Shown here: positions 15,249 through 17,013 of the stretch, piece after piece
Numbering within the stretch: position 1 is the stretch's first letter
Layout: every line of letters begins with the position of its first letter
Source of the DNA: Actinomycetales bacterium
GTDB lineage: Bacteria > Actinomycetota > Actinomycetes > Actinomycetales > BWSM-131
Assembly (NCBI GenBank): GCA_030149025.1
Contig: JASBSH010000344.1
Location: forward strand, 1 to 17,013
Reading direction: 5' to 3'
Length of the DNA: 17,013 bases
Made by a program: the position numbers and the translations under genes
The notes under the pieces: generated by a model
The model's database searches: none
Told to the model about the DNA's origin: nothing
The model's input: the letters and a program-made list of their open reading frames with translations, nothing else

Positions 15249-15269
15249 GTCGGTGCTGCAGTGCAACCT
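15247..15269 (+). promoter_or_regulatory. Candidate PafBC-type DNA-damage promoter of the NERD-helicase gene
   Basis: TTGTCGGTG (15247-15255), 8 nt, then CAACCT (15264-15269). The nonamer and the spacing are identical to those before recC. The -10 differs from TANNNT only at its first base. The predicted start near 15276 gives a leader of about 43 nt before the ATG at 15319. An alternative sigma-70-like -35 TTGACT at 15275-15280 lacks a good -10 at the right distance. Confidence 0.6.
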
Positions 15270-15318
15270 ATCCCTTGACTGACGCGGGATCATCGACGCG
15301 ACGATCGAGGGGGCTGTC

Positions 15319-16959
15319 ATGCCGAGGTGCGTACCGGAGAACCCGCAGCATGCGACGGGGAGCGAGCGGCAGGTCTGGGAGCTGCTGAGCAAGCAGCTCG
15401 GGGCCGATGACCTGCTGATCGCGGGCCAGCGGATCACCCGTCGCGACAAGGACTTCGAGCTGGATGTGGTGGCGGCCGTCGAGGGCGCCGGCATCGTCGT
15501 CCTCGAAGTCAAGGGCGGAAGCGTCTGGCACGACGGCGAGGTGTGGCGGCAGCACCGCGAAGGCCGGGACCGCATCATTCGCCCCGTCGACCAGGCCAGG
15601 GACGGCAAGTACGCGCTGCGCGGCTTCGTGGAGTCCGACCCCCGGTGGGCCGGCCGGTCCCGGGTGCGCTGGGCACACGCAGTTGTGCTGCCGCACACCG
15701 CGCTCGACGAGGACTTCTCCACCCCCGATGCGCCGCGCTGGTCCGTCATCGACCGCCGCCAGATCCCTGATCTCGTCGGCCACCTGCGAGACATCGCCTG
15801 GCGGCAGGAGACCCACAACCGGGTGCCGGAATCCGACGACCTCGAGCTCATCGCTGAGATCCTGCGCGGGCGTGGTCTTCCGCAACGGGACGTGGTGGCA
15901 CAGGCGGCGGAGCGGGACCAGCTCGCGACACATCGGCTCACCCAGGAGCAGGCGGTGATACTCGGCGCGATCCGGTTCCTGCCGCGCGTCGAGGTGCATG
16001 GGGGAGCAGGGAGCGGGAAGACGTTCCTGGCAGTCGAGCAGACGCGACGGCTCCAGCAGGAAGGCAAGAGGGTCGCGCTGCTCTGCTACTCCCGCGGCCT
16101 GGCGGCCTACCTGCAACGCCATGTCTCCCGCTTCAAACGCCGCGAGCAGCCGGCCTACGTCGGCACGTTCCACGACCTGGGGCTGTCGTGGGGCGCCGCC
16201 CCCGGCTCGGAGAACGACAGCGACTACTGGGAGAACAGGCTGCCGGCCGAGATGGTCGAGATGGCCCACGACCTGACCGACGGGCAGCGCTTCGATGCCG
16301 TGGTGGTCGATGAGGCACAGGACTTCGCCGACACCTGGTGGCAGCCGGTCATGGCCGCGCTGCGTGACGAGGAGAACGGTGGGCTCTACGTCTTCAGCGA
16401 CGCCGGGCAACGCGTCTTCGCCCGCTACGGCGAACCGCCTGTGCCGCTGGTGCCCCTCGTGCTCGACCACAACCTGAGGAACACCAGGCAGATCGCCGAC
16501 ACCTTCCACCCACTGGCCCCGATACGCATGCGCCTGCTCGGCGGCGACGGTGCCAGTGTGCGCGTCGTCCCATGTGCCGCCGGCGAGGCTCTGAACGCCG
16601 CCGACGACGAGGTGGACCAGCTGCTCGCCGAGGGATGGCGACCCCAGGACGTCGCCCTGCTCGCAACCGGGAACCGGCACCCCGAGCAGCGCGCGCGACA
16701 GGACCAGGGGCAGGACGCCTACTGGCAGAGCTTCTGGGACGACGAGCAGGTCTCCTACGGGCACGTGCTCGGATTCAAAGGGCTGGAACGGCCGGCGGTC
16801 GTCCTCGCGGTCAACGACGACAAGCTCGTGGAGCGCGCCCGGGAGAAGCTCTACGTCGGCCTCTCCCGCGCACAGGACCAGCTCGTGGTCTGCGGCGACC
16901 CCGACCACATCCGAGAGATCGGTGGGCCAGAGGTCGCGCGGAGACTCGGCCTCGACTGA
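15319..16959 (+). CDS. NERD nuclease-domain and superfamily 1 (UvrD-like) helicase fusion protein
   Basis: The 546-residue protein joins two parts. Residues 12-130 form a NERD (nuclease-related) domain: GSERQVWELL, then a PD-(D/E)XK-like core with Asp 49 (ELDVV) and Glu 63/Lys 65 (VLEVKGG). Residues about 205-546 are a UvrD/Rep-type helicase. Its motifs are TQEQ (208-211), Walker A GGAGSGKT (228-235), motif II VVDEAQD (329-335), DHNLRNTRQ (383-391), GFKGLE (485-490) and motif VI LYVGLSRA (511-518). All catalytic positions I can check are present, so it should be an ATP-driven helicase with possible nuclease activity. The ATG at 15319 has GAGGGGG 6 nt upstream. Members of this group are poorly studied; roles in DNA repair or phage defence have been proposed. 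The gene stands alone. Its promoter candidate resembles that of recCBD, which argues for a DNA-damage role. Confidence 0.92.
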   Translation: MPRCVPENPQHATGSERQVWELLSKQLGADDLLIAGQRITRRDKDFELDVVAAVEGAGIVVLEVKGGSVWHDGEVWRQHREGRDRIIRPVDQARDGKYALRGFVESDPRWAGRSRVRWAHAVVLPHTALDEDFSTPDAPRWSVIDRRQIPDLVGHLRDIAWRQETHNRVPESDDLELIAEILRGRGLPQRDVVAQAAERDQLATHRLTQEQAVILGAIRFLPRVEVHGGAGSGKTFLAVEQTRRLQQEGKRVALLCYSRGLAAYLQRHVSRFKRREQPAYVGTFHDLGLSWGAAPGSENDSDYWENRLPAEMVEMAHDLTDGQRFDAVVVDEAQDFADTWWQPVMAALRDEENGGLYVFSDAGQRVFARYGEPPVPLVPLVLDHNLRNTRQIADTFHPLAPIRMRLLGGDGASVRVVPCAAGEALNAADDEVDQLLAEGWRPQDVALLATGNRHPEQRARQDQGQDAYWQSFWDDEQVSYGHVLGFKGLERPAVVLAVNDDKLVERAREKLYVGLSRAQDQLVVCGDPDHIREIGGPEVARRLGLD

Positions 16960-16970
16960 GGACGAGCCCG

Positions 16971-16989
16971 TCCGCAATGTGGACGGCGT
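16971..16989 (+). terminator. Possible hairpin after the NERD-helicase gene
   Basis: CCGTCC (16971-16976) and GGACGG (about 16984-16989) form a 6-bp stem with a 7-nt loop, about 11 nt after the stop codon. There is no T-run. It is a weak terminator candidate; the rest of the window to 17013 shows nothing else. Confidence 0.3.
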
Positions 16990-17013
16990 TGGAAGTCGTT
17001 GCAGAGCATGCGT

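Noticed and set aside
15275..15280. TTGACT as a -35 box for the NERD-helicase gene
   Set aside because: No acceptable -10 hexamer lies 16-18 nt downstream; the TTGTCGGTG-N8-CAACCT arrangement is a better promoter candidate.
15268..16977. Long minus-strand open frame of 569 codons opposite the NERD-helicase gene
   Set aside because: The plus strand encodes a full set of helicase motifs with a good ribosome site. The antisense translation has no recognisable domains and reflects the scarcity of stop codons in GC-rich DNA.

Overview
The window is very GC-rich chromosomal DNA from an actinobacterium. The evidence is the codon use (almost every third position is G or C), frequent GTG starts, several overlapping stop/start junctions, and two promoter candidates of the actinobacterial PafBC (RecA-independent) DNA-damage type. 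I cannot name the genus. There are no tRNA or rRNA genes, insertion sequences or CRISPR arrays.

Left part (1-10345). The window opens inside gnd (6-phosphogluconate dehydrogenase), of which the last 209 codons are present. A minus-strand gene of unknown function (645-1490) converges on it. That gene is divergent from a complete recC-recB-recD operon (1639-10345), whose three genes overlap by 4 nt at each junction. Together they encode the full RecBCD helicase-nuclease, with the RecB and RecD helicase motifs and the RecB nuclease motifs intact. The divergent region holds a very good match to the actinobacterial DNA-damage promoter, TTGTCGGTG-N8-TAAGGT, 43 nt before recC.

Middle part (10346-12570). 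A PPOX-fold (pyridoxamine-phosphate-oxidase-like, F420-type) gene is broken by an internal deletion with a frame change (10477-10823). An HNH endonuclease of the COG3440 type lies on the minus strand (10838-11728). A divergent intergenic region then carries a cluster of strong palindromes that looks like a REPIN (two inverted REP units). After it comes a membrane-anchored protein with a discoidin-like extracellular domain (11911-12570), resembling the tail of actinobacterial MurJ-associated pseudokinases but without the kinase.

Right part (12571-17013). cstA (carbon starvation / peptide-pyruvate transporter) is followed, with a one-base stop/start overlap, by its small YbdD/YjiX-family partner. 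The last gene encodes a NERD nuclease-domain plus superfamily 1 helicase fusion (15319-16959). Its upstream region contains the same TTGTCGGTG nonamer found before recC, at the same 8-nt spacing from a plausible -10 (CAACCT).

The most interesting reading is that two separate DNA-end-processing units, recCBD and the NERD-helicase, share a PafBC-type damage promoter. They may belong to one DNA-damage response, with an uncharacterised winged-helix-like protein facing recC and an HNH nuclease between the two units.
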